Position numbers and translations under genes: made by a program
Source of the DNA: Kingdonia uniflora
Taxonomy: Eukaryota; Streptophyta; Magnoliopsida; Ranunculales; Circaeasteraceae
Assembly: GCA_014058105.1 (NCBI GenBank)
Contig: JACGCM010000310.1
Coordinates: forward strand, 62,001-126,000
DNA length: 64,000 nucleotides
Reading direction: 5' to 3'
Notes under the pieces: model-generated
What the model was told of the DNA's origin: nothing
The model's input: the letters and a program-made list of their open reading frames with translations, nothing else
The model's database searches: none
Shown here: positions 21,003-32,574 of the stretch, one piece after another
Position numbering within the stretch: the stretch's first letter is position 1
How the letters are laid out: each line of letters starts with the position of its first letter

Positions 21003-21640
21003 TATAGGGTCAAGGTCATTGGTTTTACACCTCATGAAACATCCAGTATTAGGACAATTCTAGAATCATATCATATCATATCATATCATATCATCACATC
21101 ATCGCATCAAATCATTATATCTCTTTTTCTCTTCTCTTAGAAATTCCTTACTCTATCCTTCACTTATATTACTGTGCTTTAAACATCCTTTATCTCATTC
21201 ACCTCTTCCCCTTTCTCTGCACCAGTTTTATTAGTAGGTTATTTAGCTTTAATGGGTATTAATGAGTTGTGGTTTGCTCACTATCATTTTGTCACCATTT
21301 CAGAGGCAGAGTAGTTGCTGGTTTTGCTGAGGGTTTCAGGTGAGCTGGTGCCAGTTTTACAGCTGCAGATCTGTCCTAGTTATAGTATTATTGTACGAGA
21401 TCTTAGCTTTTGTCGCTGTACATTATCGAGATGTTGTATTTATATTTTCAGTTTGTTATATATAACTTTTGCTTCCCTTTATTCTTCTTTTCACTCTGAT
21501 GATATTGTTATAGTTAATGACTGAGCTATTTCCAATTAGCATGGTTATTCGTGGGGGAAAATCTTTGGATTCCCCGACCTGTACAGCCTGGATGTCATTG
21601 TTTTAAACATACTTTAACTATTGAAATTTGGAGCGTGACA
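19156..21640 (+). repeat. 3-prime LTR of Tekay copy 1
   Basis: 2485 bp, matching 11783-14294 along its whole length and ending GCGTGACA at 21640. Differences from the other LTR include single-base changes, fewer TTCGAA repeat units and a longer AT run at about 20967-21001. A full alignment of the two LTRs would date the insertion. Confidence 0.92.
20967..21003. repeat. AT microsatellite
   Basis: A run of AT dinucleotides with one slip, in the 3-prime LTR. It is longer than the matching TA run at about 13633-13652 in the 5-prime LTR. Confidence 0.85.
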
Positions 21641-22680
21641 ATGTATTTATCTATAATTGATTTAGGTCTATGAAAACTTTATATTCTCTGATTGATGACG
21701 GTTTATGAGGTTTAAGTTTAAGAATTTACACATTGCTCTTATAGAGATATTGAATTGTAATAGATTTCTGTAGGTCTTCTTTGGGCTATGATTTGATTAG
21801 GGTTTAAGAGGTTATATGTAAAGAGTTATTGATTATATAGAAAATTTGTTTCTTTGCTTATGAAATATAATTTGAAATTTTTATCCAAAATTTATATTAA
21901 TGGTATTAGTTATATAAATATTATTCTCTTGCACTTATTATTAGTAAACTTCTTTATTTTACAATATCTTAATCTTATATGAAAAGAGTTCTAATAAAAT
22001 ATATTTTTATATTTACATTTTAGATATAACATGAGAACTTCTTAATTGTATGATGGGATACTTCGAAAAGGAAAATTACCAGCGTTATTGTTCAAAAGTT
22101 TGGGCTAGTATCTATGCTGTCAAATATTTATCTAAGTTTATCTACCAAGCGAGGCAAGGTCGTCTATTAGTTAACACCAGTAACGAAAAAGCTGAAAATA
22201 CTTATTGTATTATGTGAGGGTTATCTCTTTCTCAATTGAGTGATGCCCTCTTCAAAATTGTAAAGGAAGTCCACTATCACCCTAAAATTTGTGCCAGTGT
22301 CTATGTTGTAAAATACATTTATCGTTAACTAATTGAGATATTTTAAGGGATATGCTTAGAGAAAGGAAAATTGCGGTGAAAAGAAAAATCATTTTGGACT
22401 TTATTTTTAGTTTTATAAGCCAAACCAATTCTTATGAAGCCCGTGGGGGTATTGTTATTAATATAGGATTGATTAGTTTTGGAAATAGACATCTAGACAT
22501 TCAAACATGACTCAATATATACTGCTTAGATTTTACTTGGGCCTTATATTATATTTTTCGTTAAGCATTCAATATTTAGATAATTATTTTATTTATATAA
22601 CTCAAACTTTAGATAGAAAGATATATAGAGTTTGTGATATTACTGATTGACATTAGTTATAACATGACTAATGGGCCTTT
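21641..22680. other. AT-rich host spacer
   Basis: No gene, repeat array or element end that I can support. Plain AT-rich intergenic DNA. Confidence 0.5.
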
Positions 22681-22719
22681 AAAATTATATGATAAGATAG
22701 GATTTAAAAAAGAAGAAGG

Positions 22720-22890
22720 TGAAATCAAGTGTTTTTAGCAGCTTCCTGGCTGACCTGAGAACCCGAACATTAATCCTTCTTTCACGCAACTGCTTTGAAG
22801 CAAACTTATATTGAGTTTCATCTTTTGAAGAACTCAATATTTTTATCATTGTCTCAATCGCATCGTTTGCAGCACTAGTTCCATGCCAGC
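22720..22890 (-). other. Possible exon or gene relic, unrecognised
   Basis: The minus strand codes for a helical, charged peptide containing AANDAIETMIKILSSSKDET and QLRERRINVRVLRSARKLL. The amino-acid balance looks like real protein (helical, ARM-like) rather than chance translation of AT-rich DNA, but it has no clear start or splice sites and I cannot name a family. It may be a terminal exon fragment left by rearrangement. Confidence 0.25.
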
Positions 22891-22963
22891 AGAGCAGTAT
22901 AGAGCAATACAAAGAGCTACTCACTTCCTGCCAACAACAACAGCAAGACCAGTCGCTATCCAC

Positions 22964-23770
22964 TCATTGCGAGCAACAACAACAAGACCAGTGGATATGA
23001 AAAGGCTACCATACTCCAAATAACTGCAAAAAAAGCATAAAACCCTTATATAATATATATTTAGGAAATTTATGGAAGTTTATTAATATACAACTATCTC
23101 TAACTTGTTTGATAATTATACACATATTATGTGCGACTTCAACCCATTTAAAATTCGTTCTAATTTGGTGTACTATTGGGTCACATTATTCTTAGGAGAA
23201 AGGGTTGAGGCGACAAGGAGGGAGAGGAGCGTTTCTTTAGTAATCTTTATTTAAATTGTACTTACCATTGTGGATATGAATAGAAATGCCCCTGCTTTTT
23301 ACAATTCCTTATGTTTCATACATATTAGTCAATCAAAATCTAGCTTAGCTAAAAACAAAGAAATCCAATTGACATTCACTCATAAATCGAAACAATGATT
23401 AGGATGAACCATGTTAAGTCCCTCTTTGTGATGTACGAAACTTTTCTTTTTCCATTTTTTCTCTGCTCTAGAAACTAACTCTGTAATACTGGTATAAATA
23501 TACAATTTTCTATTGAACTAATATAAATATGAATACCTTTTGTTATGATCCTTGTGAACTTCAAACAATTATCAACATATATGTTCAGGAGTTATTCTCT
23601 GTTAGTTTATTTTTTATTGTTAACCTTCTCAATTGCTTCCTCAGTAGTCCTATAACAAAATAATAGAATATCAAATAATTTTGTGTCCATATATTCCAAA
23701 ATTGTGTAAGGTTTTGGATTATAAAATGTTCGAGTTGCAATGACATAAGATATAAATCAAGACTTACTTG
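22964..23770. other. AT-rich host spacer
   Basis: Nothing recognisable apart from a short duplicated word (caacaacaagaccagt-like) at about 22925-22995. Confidence 0.4.
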
Positions 23771-23777
23771 AACTTCA

Positions 23778-24790
23778 TCATGGTGTACAAGTTATACACT
23801 TAGAAACAGTAAACATTGGATGAATAGTCCAATCTCCATACAAACTTATTGTTCTAATAGAGTCCTCAATTTGAAATCCCATAACATTTAACCTCTCTAT
23901 AATTTTGTTCATCATTCTACTCAGTAACATATGTGGAAATTGTTGATCAGTATCTGAATCCCAAAGAGACAACACATTTGCTACTACCGTAGTAAGAAAT
24001 ATTGGGTAGATTCCTTTCCATATCGTTATCTATACTCTGCAACTTTACACAAATGTGAATTCCAAATATTAACATTAAAAATCCATCAACATATAAATCT
24101 CTTATAGGCCTACAAAAATGAAGACCCAAACAATCATCAAATCTAAATGTGTTTTGAAACCACATTATACCTACTTAGATAATTAGACATGAACTAGATC
24201 TATAAATATACCTTATAAAAAATAAATATTTCACCATTTTAGTATATTGGGAAACTGAGCTTTATCATATATGACATATATTAGAAGAATTTTAAAAACA
24301 TCACATTACACATGGGATTCATTAATTGAAATATTGAACATCTAGATCATATTTCCAAGCATCAAAAGAAAATACAAATTGAAGCCCAAAATTTCTAATG
24401 ATAAAAGATCCCCATGATTATAAAAAACCTCACAATACACATGGGATTCATAATCGCTAACATCATTCACACAAGAACATTCTTCATCAACCCGTCTTCT
24501 TTTCCAGCAACTTCTCTAATGTAATGTCCATTCAAGTACTGAGTCATTAGTAAAGTTTTGAGTATTTTATCGTCACGTTCCTTCCATGCAAACAACTGTT
24601 TCTTAAGATGCTTCTCAACCTTCAAAAACTCTCTAAGTTGCAATGGCTTTAAACAAAATGAATCATAAAAGAATCTTGAAATAGGTACCATAATCAGGTT
24701 TGGTATCCTCCGAATAAAGATACAACTCAAACTTACTTTTTTGAGTAAACACAAGAATAGTAGAATTACTCCCATCCTTGCTCATCCTAT
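23778..24790 (-). other. Scattered minus-strand coding-like segments, unrecognised
   Basis: Minus-strand segments include MSKDGSNSTILVFTQKSKFE with ELYLYSEDTKPDY (about 24710-24785), FDDCLGLHFCRPIRDLYVDG (about 24090-24150) and SLWDSDTDQQFPHMLLSRMM with NVMGFQIEDSIRTISLYGDW (about 23810-23970). They are in the same direction and in plausible order with stops and frame changes between, so they may be exons or a relic of one host gene. I do not recognise the family. Confidence 0.25.
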
Positions 24791-26516
24791 AAACAACTAA
24801 GAATTATAACATTAGAAAATTATAATGAAAAAAAAACTAAATATGAAGAAAATAATCATCCTACCTCAACAAAACAACAACTGCTTCAGATAAGATTTGC
24901 TTAGCTATTATAGTAGACATGCAATGGAATAAATGAGTATAATACTACACACATTCTAATAAATAACAAAAATTACCATTACAATTCCTCTTAAACATAA
25001 ACTCTACACATTCCAGCAGAAGTTTCAATATTACCATGCAACCACTCAAACTGCAAATAAATTCCCATTCAACAAGTCGTAGCCCATTAACTTTGTTGGA
25101 CTAAAATATATAAATGTAATATAGTAGGCTATGAGTTATATACATGAATGATTCACCGCTATGATTTATGTACATGTTGTAGCCTATTTATTATTATTTT
25201 TTTTTTTCTATTCTCCAGTTCTTACATTTCACCACCTCCATGCTCAGTACTTCAATGCTGCTAGTGTCTACCTACTTCTCTGCCTTTGTTGCAATATGAT
25301 ATTTCCAATGTTCACTTAACAGATCTTAATAATATGTTTTTCAGTGCAACTACCCCCGGCAAAATGCATATTCGGAACTTTTAGCGAAAACTCAATACTA
25401 TACAAACGCATAACCAGCAACATATCTTTTCATTTAAAATTAAGTAAAATATCAAAAAATTACACTCAATTCCAAATTTAACATAAAAAATAAAGTGCTT
25501 GCATGCGCTAACACATGCTTATTTGCTCATTATCAATAAAATGATCACCATTCCCTCTATAGTTTATCTATGTTAGTCATGATGCCACAAGGCGTACTTC
25601 AATCAAGTTCAAGTATCTTTTTCATGCTCTCATAAGCTAGATAAGAAATGCTTGCGGATGGGACTACTTTCAGCATGTATATCACAGTGTAATTGACTCA
25701 ACTTATCAAAGGTGCAATGTTTACGATATTGATGAACACACCACGTGTAATTGAACCATCTCCCTAAGCTGACGATCAGGGAAGCATCGGTTGGACTCTT
25801 GTAAGCATATGCTATAATGCTCTTCAGTGTCGAAAATCTCTGTACGTTCCATACTAAGCTACAAGCCATTTCAAATCCTAGTACTTCTGCTATAATTGGT
25901 GTAAAGCACTACTACTATATATATATATAAAAACCTTTGAACGGAAGTTTGCAATCTAATAAACACGGCTATGTTTTAGGTAACGGACCCATGGTTCAAT
26001 TTCATACATTTCATCCTAGTAGAAGTTCAATGTTGATGGAACAATCGCAACATGAGGATGATCAAATCATCCAAGGAGTCTTATACATCGCACTTATTTG
26101 GATCTGTCAAATACTATTCCTATAGCACAGAATATCATCTTTAAGAAGTGATTTGAGCAACATATCGAAGTTATGTCCCTAATTCAATCGTCTGATTTTC
26201 GACCAAGAATAGCTTCAAAAAAGAGTATCTAATTAATTAAAGAAATGAAAGAGAATCAAATTACGTTTTTGTTGCATTTCTTGACTCTCTAAATACATTT
26301 GGTGGATTATATAAAAAAACTGTGTTGATTTTTTCCCCCTTGTAGAACAGTAAGTATACATTTCGGAAAGCACATGCGCCATCACAGAAACCCCAATCAA
26401 AATTTCTGTTGACTTCAATGGTGTTACTTTCAATAGTAATACCAAAGATGCTTTTGTAGCCTACATAATAGCGATTGAGAATTTTTTTTTAAAACAGCTA
26501 GCTCAACAGTGTGCGA
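24791..26516. other. AT-rich host spacer downstream of the polygalacturonase gene
   Basis: This includes the 3-prime flank of the polygalacturonase gene. A minus-strand ORF at 25630-25869 (with GRWFNYTWCVHQYRKHCTFD) is open for 79 codons but unrecognised. A short AT run lies at about 25913-25929. No other gene is supported. Confidence 0.4.
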
Positions 26517-28480
26517 CTACATGCACTTTGTTAAAGGCTTCTGCGCACCCTTAAACAACACCTTCGCGTTGGTACATTCGGAAGTAGTTGGTTTATTGCC
26601 AACCATCTGGATGTCAATGTCCGTCAGTTCAACATTGGCGCATGGGACTGAAGAGCTGCATATTATGCTAACTGCATTCTCTGTTGATGAGGTGCCTTTT
26701 ATGTTCCTGAACTTGACGTCGCTGATCGCTACCTTGGATGGCTGGATAAAATGAAAGAGAAATCTTTAGGAACTCCTGTATATTACAACTTTATAACATG
26801 TTTAGATAGGCAAAGATATGAAGGTGTTTACCGATTTAGTGCAACCCCTATCACAATAAAGTTGATCTATGATGAGGGGGTTCTTCACATTGATCAATTT
26901 GATATTTTCGAAAACCATGTGAGTAGCTTTGCTTGGATCAGATCCTTGATATGTTTTGATTCTGACGCCGTTATCTGTGTCCTTAAGAGTGCAGTTCCGA
27001 ACTGTAATCCCGCTAACGTCCTTTTCCTGCTCATACTTGCCCAGACTACCAATACTGTTGGTGTAAAGACGGCAAACCAATCAGCTTAAAACGATTATGG
27101 AAATAACAGTAAGGTTATAATGGGCAGTCTCGAAGGATATAATACCTAATGCCATGTCCAGGTCCACAGACGATGTCGGTGATAGAAACATTGAAAGTGC
27201 CTTGTCCAAAGGAGACACAGTCATCACCTGTACCAATGACACTTTTAGTCACCACCACATTAGTAGAGCTACTAATGTGGACGCCGTCTGTGTTTGGGCT
27301 TTCAGCAGGGGCAGTGATTTTGACTGACGAGACTTCGAAATTCAGACAATTGTTGATTCCTATGTGAAATGCCATGCTGTTGAGTGAGCTGATCCCCCGG
27401 AGTTTTCCATTGGTGACATGACTAAATTTAAGGCTCTGCACAAAGTCATAAAAGTTTAATAATATTACTAAATTACGATATATTTTCCAATACTTTTGAC
27501 ATAACAGTGTTCGTACCGTAGGGAGCATTTGGCAATCACTGTTTTTCTTGCAATCGTTGAGAGCCCAAACCTGCGGTCCTTGGCCATCAAAAGTTCCACT
27601 ACCACTAACTTCCAGGCCGTTAATGTCTTCAAAGTTTAACCATTCGGGAGAAGGATATCCACTGATATCCGTGTGTGCTTTTACAGTTCCTTGCACTTCG
27701 ACGGCTACACGACCCTTGCATGGTCCTGTAAATGTGAGTTGACTTGTTAAAAAGGTTCCAGCGGGTATAACCATCTTTGCATTCCCACCAGACTGGCATG
27801 CTGCAACCCACGTCTTCATAAAGGCCTGCATTCAAACAGTGTATCATACTTTTTCCCTAGCAAAATGGATTTTTTTGCTCTCTTTTATCCCTCGAGTCGC
27901 TTCAAGCGGAGCGATTACTTGTAAACAAAATAAAAACACTTTCTAAAAATGGGATTTAAATACATTGTTGCTCCGTCATCCAAATGACCACAATCACAAT
28001 GAAAACACTACGAGAACAAATAGGTAAGTTTTTTTTCTCTCTTAGGGTTTGTAGTTTTGTTTTTCTTCAAAGGGAAACCCTAGCGTACACGTTGAAGAAA
28101 AACCAAGGAAGGGTGCTTTATGATAGAGAGGTCTAAAAATTATGGCCCGGGGGAGAGCAAAATATTTTTCCTAGTGAAACTAACTTTCAACCCACCTGTG
28201 TATCATCCTTTTTCCCATCTCCTACCGCTCCATGTGTCTTCACATTAAACCCTCCAGCACCACTTATTGGAATTGGACCTTTTTCAGTAGGAGCCTTTTT
28301 CTCTTTATCAGACTCTGATGGAGTATCCGGAGATTCTTCTGAATGTTTCTCCGGAGATTCTTCTGAATGTTTCTTCAGAGATCCTAAACTAAACTTACTA
28401 TCTAAGGGAACTCTTGAGGCGACCGCAAAAACAAGCAACCCCAGTAAACATATCATTACTAAGTTGATGTTGGAAGCCAT
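26517..28480 (-). CDS. Polygalacturonase (pectinase, glycosyl hydrolase family 28), intact, five exons
   Basis: Hydrolyses alpha-1,4 bonds of galacturonan in pectin; secreted to the cell wall. Exons on the complement: 28196-28480, 27517-27825, 27146-27435, 26832-27054, 26517-26741. All introns are GT-AG. The sum is 1332 bases, 443 residues plus TAG, with phases that fit. ATG at 28478-28480 starts a signal peptide (hydrophobic core VMICLLGLLVFAVAS). A Ser/Glu/Lys-rich linker with an 8-residue repeat (HSEESP) follows, then the beta-helix domain. All four family signatures are present: SPNTDGVH, GTGDDC, CGPGHG and RIKTYQG. NTD and DD carry the catalytic acids. It resembles pollen-type exopolygalacturonases, but this subclass is a guess. 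It is the only intact gene seen in the window, flanked by AT-rich spacer and retrotransposons. Confidence 0.94.
28322..28376 (-). repeat. 24-bp in-frame duplication in exon 1 of the polygalacturonase
   Basis: The word ggagattcttctgaatgttt occurs twice, 24 bases apart, giving KHSEESPE then KHSEESPD. It lengthens the acidic linker between signal peptide and enzyme by eight residues without breaking the frame. Confidence 0.85.
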
Positions 28481-29141
28481 TGTTCCTTTTATTTTGAGAT
28501 AGCTGTGATCAACCCTGTGAACACTTTTTTTTTTTTTGGTTCAGAGGCTCGATCCCAACTTGAAGAGCTTGTTTGATGAAATTGCTAGAATTTATACTCA
28601 TTCAATCTCCTATTCCCTTGTACTAAACATAGCATTGTTTTTCACCTTACCAAACGTTTTGCTATATTTTAGGTCAGTAGTTATATATATATATCAACTT
28701 ATAACAGTTTCTTAAAACCGGAATACCTTTAGTTTATTATTTGGTTGTTAATCAAACATTTGTCAAGTGCGCATTTCCCTTTTTATATTTTAATTAACTT
28801 AATTACCTGCCTCTATTTAGCATTTGGTTATTTTATATTTTAACTAACTTAGTTACCTGCCTCTATTTAGCATTTGGTTATTTTATGTCTTTATGTTGCC
28901 ATATATTTTCATAGATCTTAAAAATTTCCTCAATTGGTCTGCATATGTGGCATCTTAGAGTTAGGGCATTTATAAATATATTCACATAATTTTTGGCCGC
29001 ATCCTTCAATGGTGCCATGGGGACCAAAAAAAATAAAAAGAAAATCTTGAAAGTAACATTTTTGTCACAATTTTTTTTTGAACTTTTCGGAGAAGTTTTG
29101 TGAGAAAAAGATCCCTTAACTTGATATCTCTTTAGGGAATA
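28481..29141. other. Upstream region of the polygalacturonase gene and spacer
   Basis: A T-run lies at about 28527-28538, a TA run at about 28683-28694, and a 50-bp tandem duplication at 28784-28885. The promoter should lie here, but I see no TATA box at convincing distance that I would separate from the general AT richness. Confidence 0.4.
28784..28885. repeat. 50-bp tandem duplication
   Basis: tatattttaa begins at 28784 and at 28834. Both copies run through acctgcctctatttagcatt to ttattttat with two or three differences. Two copies only. Confidence 0.85.
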
Positions 29142-29149
29142 TGTGACGA

Positions 29150-29340
29150 TTCAGACAATTCGAATGACATTGAAAGTCGTTCGAACGATCTGGCGATTTT
29201 TTCAACATGTCAACTCAGACGACAATCGATGGCTTTATTCAACATATCGTTCGAACGAACTTGGAAGTCGTTCGAACGAATCACACATTATTTTTAGCAA
29301 CGGATTTTCTCAACACTTCGTTTGAACTAGATAGCGAGGA
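29150..29340. repeat. Cluster of GTTCGAACGA palindromes
   Basis: Words aattcgaatg, gttcgaacgat, gttcgaacgaa (twice) and gtttgaacta stand within 190 bases, several preceded by aagtc or atc. TTCGAA is its own complement. They lie at the front of the copia LTR-like region. Confidence 0.7.
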
Positions 29341-29565
29341 TGCATGTGAAACATCCATATTTAGAGTTTATTTCATTCCGTGTCTAGTTTAGATGTCAGC
29401 ACTATCTCGTGGTTACTCGACGTCAGAGATTGCACATGGAGCGACTACAGCTGGACTGACACTGAACATGCAAGTAGGTTTCTAACTCTTTGTTCTATAA
29501 TATCAAGCCCTATGTATTTTTACAGAGTATGGAAAAGGTAATAAGTATATTTTTTAAGACAACAA

Positions 29566-29820
29566 AACTTTTATTCGAATAGATTTCATTTTCTATTCGA
29601 ATAGAACTGGGAACATTTTTATTTGAATAGATTTTATTGTATTCGAATAGAAATGTCTCAGGTTATTTTTTATTCGAATAGAATCATTTTTATTCGAATA
29701 GATTGGCTCATAATGTTTCTTCATGTTTCTTTTTATTCGAATGGATTTCTTTTTATTCGAATAGATTGGCTCAACTTGATTTTATTCGAATACATTTTTT
29801 CTATTCGAACAAAGATCGTG
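29566..29820. repeat. Array of about ten TATTCGAATAGA words
   Basis: tattcgaatag or one-base variants occur about ten times in 250 bases, irregularly spaced, in a T-rich context (tttttattcgaatagatt). Every word is built on a TTCGAA palindrome. It lies within the copia LTR-like region. Confidence 0.85.
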
Positions 29821-30407
29821 ATTTCTATTTTCTAATAAAAGATAACTTTCTTTTTCTGAGAACTCACTTCTTAAAAAACCTATTTTTTAAGGGCTTGTTT
29901 TTTAGAGTAAGGAGAGATTATTCTTAAGAGATTCAAGAGAGAATTAAAACACTCAAATCTTGAATCAATCATCATTGATCAAGAAACCCTAATCATGGAT
30001 TGAAGAACTTAAGAGATTCAAGAAAGGAAGCTTCGACGTGAGATTGGAGCGAGAGGTTGCGATAACGTGGAATCGACTGTAAGGAGTTCAATTAGAAGAG
30101 AGGTAACCACAGGATGTGCTTATCGAGTCTGTAAGTAATTGAATACTTGTAATTTGATTTCAATAGTAGATTATTTAGTTGTCGGGTGACTCGACAGCGA
30201 CCTGTGTGTTTTTCTTCTGAGAAAGGTTTCCCACAAGGTTAAAATTATTTGGCCTTGTGTTTAATTTCCTATTGCTTGTTGACACTAGATAATTTGACCA
30301 ACTTGATTTAGGTTAAGCTTTGACCATTAATTCAAAAAAATTATGACCTATCGATTTAGATCTAAAACTATCAAAATTGGTTAGTCTCAAGCGTCTAGGA
30401 TTTTAAT

Positions 30408-30424
30408 TGGTATCAGACCGGTCA
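30408..30424 (+). other. Primer-binding site of the copia element
   Basis: TTGGTATCAGACCGGTC has the TGGTATCAGA start complementary to initiator methionine tRNA. It lies 70 bases ahead of the gag start, as in many plant copia elements. Confidence 0.7.
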
Positions 30425-30477
30425 CGATTCATAGTTTAACAACCTAAGCATGGATCCCGGATAGTTCGCTTGAGAAT

Positions 30478-31690
30478 AATGAGTTCCGGGAAGTTTGAAG
30501 GTCCTATAAATCGCCCTCCAATCTTTGATGGCGAAGACTACCCATACTGGAAAGTTTGAATGGTTACATACTTGCAATCAATCGGAGAAGATGTATGGAT
30601 TGTTAATTAGGATGGATGGACACACCCTACTGTGATGTAACGCCCACCAGGGAGTGCTATTGAGGTCCTTAAACCTAGGAACCAACAGTCAAAAGAAGAA
30701 AATGATACTGTTGGTTATAATTCTAAAGGCCTCAATGCTATCTTTATGGCTGTGAGCCAAGGTAAGTTTTGACATATCTCTATGTGTACCATTTCTAAAG
30801 AAGCTTGGGACATCCTAGGTCAAACTCATGAAGGTGATGATACAGTTAAAAAAAGTAAGCTTCAAATGCTTACATCACAATTTGAGAATATCAGAATGAG
30901 TAAAAATGAACCCTTTGACAAGTTCTATGCGAGACTAAGTGATATTGTAAACACTAGTGCCGCATTAGGAGCAACGTACTCCGATGCTTAAATTATTCAC
31001 AAAGTTCTAAGATCTCTTGCTAAGAGTTTTATATCCAGACGTGATGCTATCTAGGAATCACAAGATCTTAAGAAAATGAAACCCGATACATTGGCTGAAA
31101 AATTGCAAACGTTTGGACTCGAGATAAAAATAGAAAACCTCGAGAAGATTAAAGAGTGTTGCTTTCAAGTCTTCATCTTACTCCTCTTCTTCTATGGGTT
31201 TCATAGAAGCTGACAACTCATATGATTCTAATTATGATGATGAGTCCGATATGGATTCACAAATTACCTCAATATGTCATCAACTTAAAAACTTTGTGAA
31301 ACAACACCAATTTAAAAAATAATGGCAATCGGTGAATCATAAGTCGAGAACTCGTAATCAACATAAAGTGAATAACTGGCAAACCAACCTTGATACTAAC
31401 CTAAGTCAAATTGAATATTATAAGTTTGGTCATTATGCTCACAGCTGTCCCAATAAAAAATCTGAGACCAATCACAAAGTTATGAATATCAGCGTTACTT
31501 GGGATGACAGTGATGATGAGAATAATAACAATGAGAGTCATCCCCAATTAGTTGATAACATAAATTATTGTGCATATCCTACTATTCTAAATTATGGTAA
31601 TAATAACTATGACATTTTTAAACTTAAAAATTCTGTTGAAAATTAGAATAATCAAGAACAAAATGAGTTTGAAGACCTGAATCTTGAGAA
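30478..31690 (+). pseudogene. copia gag, degenerate
   Basis: Starting near the ATG at 30479 (MSSGKFEGPINRPPIFDGED), the frame shows YPYWKV, SIGEDVWIVN, KEAWDILGQTHEGDDTVKKS, KLQMLTSQFENIRMSKNEPF and LNPPL-like linkers. The zinc-knuckle region YYKFGHYAHSCPNK has lost its first two Cys (now Tyr and Lys). Stops occur at about 30558, 30608 and 30771 and in the middle part. Gag would form the particle; this one is dead. It ends at the LARD copy A insertion. Confidence 0.75.
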
Positions 31691-31693
31691 CTT

Positions 31694-32550
31694 TGATAGA
31701 CACGTAATATTTACGTGTACAACTCCTAAATTTATATCTACCTAGACATTTATTAAATAAATATGACACTAATAGTAATTTTGTTTGTATTTACAGAAAT
31801 TGATCACATCATAAACAAGTCGTACATTTTTCCGGTTTTTAACAAAGATCAAGGGTGATGCACTACAACAATGATTCTCATTTGAAGTTGTCAACCAAAT
31901 GGCCATGAATAGAAGCCCATGGAAGAGAATTGAATATAGATACTATTCTAATGAGTTATAATATCTTTGTATGATTTTAGTGTAGATTGTGTATCTTAGT
32001 TAGAGTAATTATTTTCTCTTTATCCTGACATATTGCATATTTGTATTCCTTCGTTCTATGCTTGACCATAGTTAGGATTAAGAGAAATAATGAATCTATG
32101 TAACCATCTTGTTGGACCATAACAAGATAGGTTAGGAATATGGGGAAGAGAACATAATCCATACTTATCAGCCGGACCATGGTTGAGTAAGTTCGTTTAT
32201 GGGTGATCCCAATTACTAAATCTCTTATATCTTTTGATGTATTGCATATGCGCGACCAAGGATATGCGATACGGGAACTCATAATTTACTTTAATTATTT
32301 ATGCTATCTAACGGTTCAAAAGGGTGGAGTGAAATCGATGCCTTGGTTTCCACTCTAATTTATCTTGTAATTTGTTTCGCTCTTCTTTTTATTTCAAAAC
32401 CTACACAAACTCATTATTATTGGATAAAACTAGTAGCTCGAAGTATAATTTTTACCACAAGTCTCTAGGGATACGACCCCGCTTACCCATGCACTTAACG
32501 GTACGCCATGCACTTATATGTCTTTTAAAACGTCAGTTTATAATCAATCA
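31694..32550 (+). repeat. 5-prime LTR of copy A, with internal promoter deletion
   Basis: 857 bp, TGATAGACAC to ATCAATCA. Compared with the LTR of copy B (43069-44188, 1120 bp) it lacks about 260 bases at 31980, corresponding to B 43357-43616. The missing part contains the TATA box of B. The join falls at a shared tag/ttag word. Confidence 0.85.
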
Positions 32551-32556
32551 AGTTTT

Positions 32557-32574
32557 TGGCGCCGCTGCCGGGGA
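32557..32574 (+). other. Primer-binding site of copy A
   Basis: TGGCGCCGCTGCCGGGGA, six bases behind the LTR. This word is complementary to the 3-prime end of plant tRNA-Asp and typical for Athila-type elements. Confidence 0.85.

Larger units (their letters stand above)
11783..21640 (+). mobile_element. Tekay/Del-type chromovirus (Ty3/gypsy), full length but inactive (copy 1)
   Basis: A 9858-bp unit: LTR 11783-14294, primer site 14299, gag about 14468-15598, pol about 15660-19110 ending in a chromodomain, purine tract 19142-19155, LTR 19156-21640. The flanks are ATGTC on the left and ATGTA on the right, a 5-bp target duplication with one change. Domain order PR-RT-RH-INT-chromodomain and the wording of RT, RNase H and integrase match plant Tekay (Del). 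Many stops, mostly TAG, break every domain. The element landed between the kinase relic and the host island. Confidence 0.92.
29142..31693 (+). mobile_element. Ty1/copia retrotransposon, front end only
   Basis: An LTR-like region (about 29142-30405, start TGTGACG), a primer site (30408) and a degenerate gag (about 30478-31690) are present. The element stops at 31693 where LARD copy A begins, and no protease, integrase or RT follows, so the rear part is missing. The gag wording (UBN2-type, GLNAIFMAVS, EAWDILGQTHEGDDTVKKSK) and the WxDSDDE segment behind the zinc knuckle suggest the SIRE/Maximus group. Left border and LTR end are uncertain because the end before the primer site is not CA. Confidence 0.65.

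Noticed and set aside
25630..25869. 79-codon minus-strand ORF as a real gene
   Set aside because: No start context, splice sites or motif; noted only within the spacer description.
27149..27742. Plus-strand ORFs at 27149-27367 and 27548-27742
   Set aside because: They are shadows of polygalacturonase exons, whose minus-strand frame carries the family motifs and correct splice sites.
28683..28694. TA run as TATA box of the polygalacturonase gene
   Set aside because: About 200 bases from the ATG and a pure dinucleotide run. It could be a promoter only if the leader is long, and nothing else supports it.
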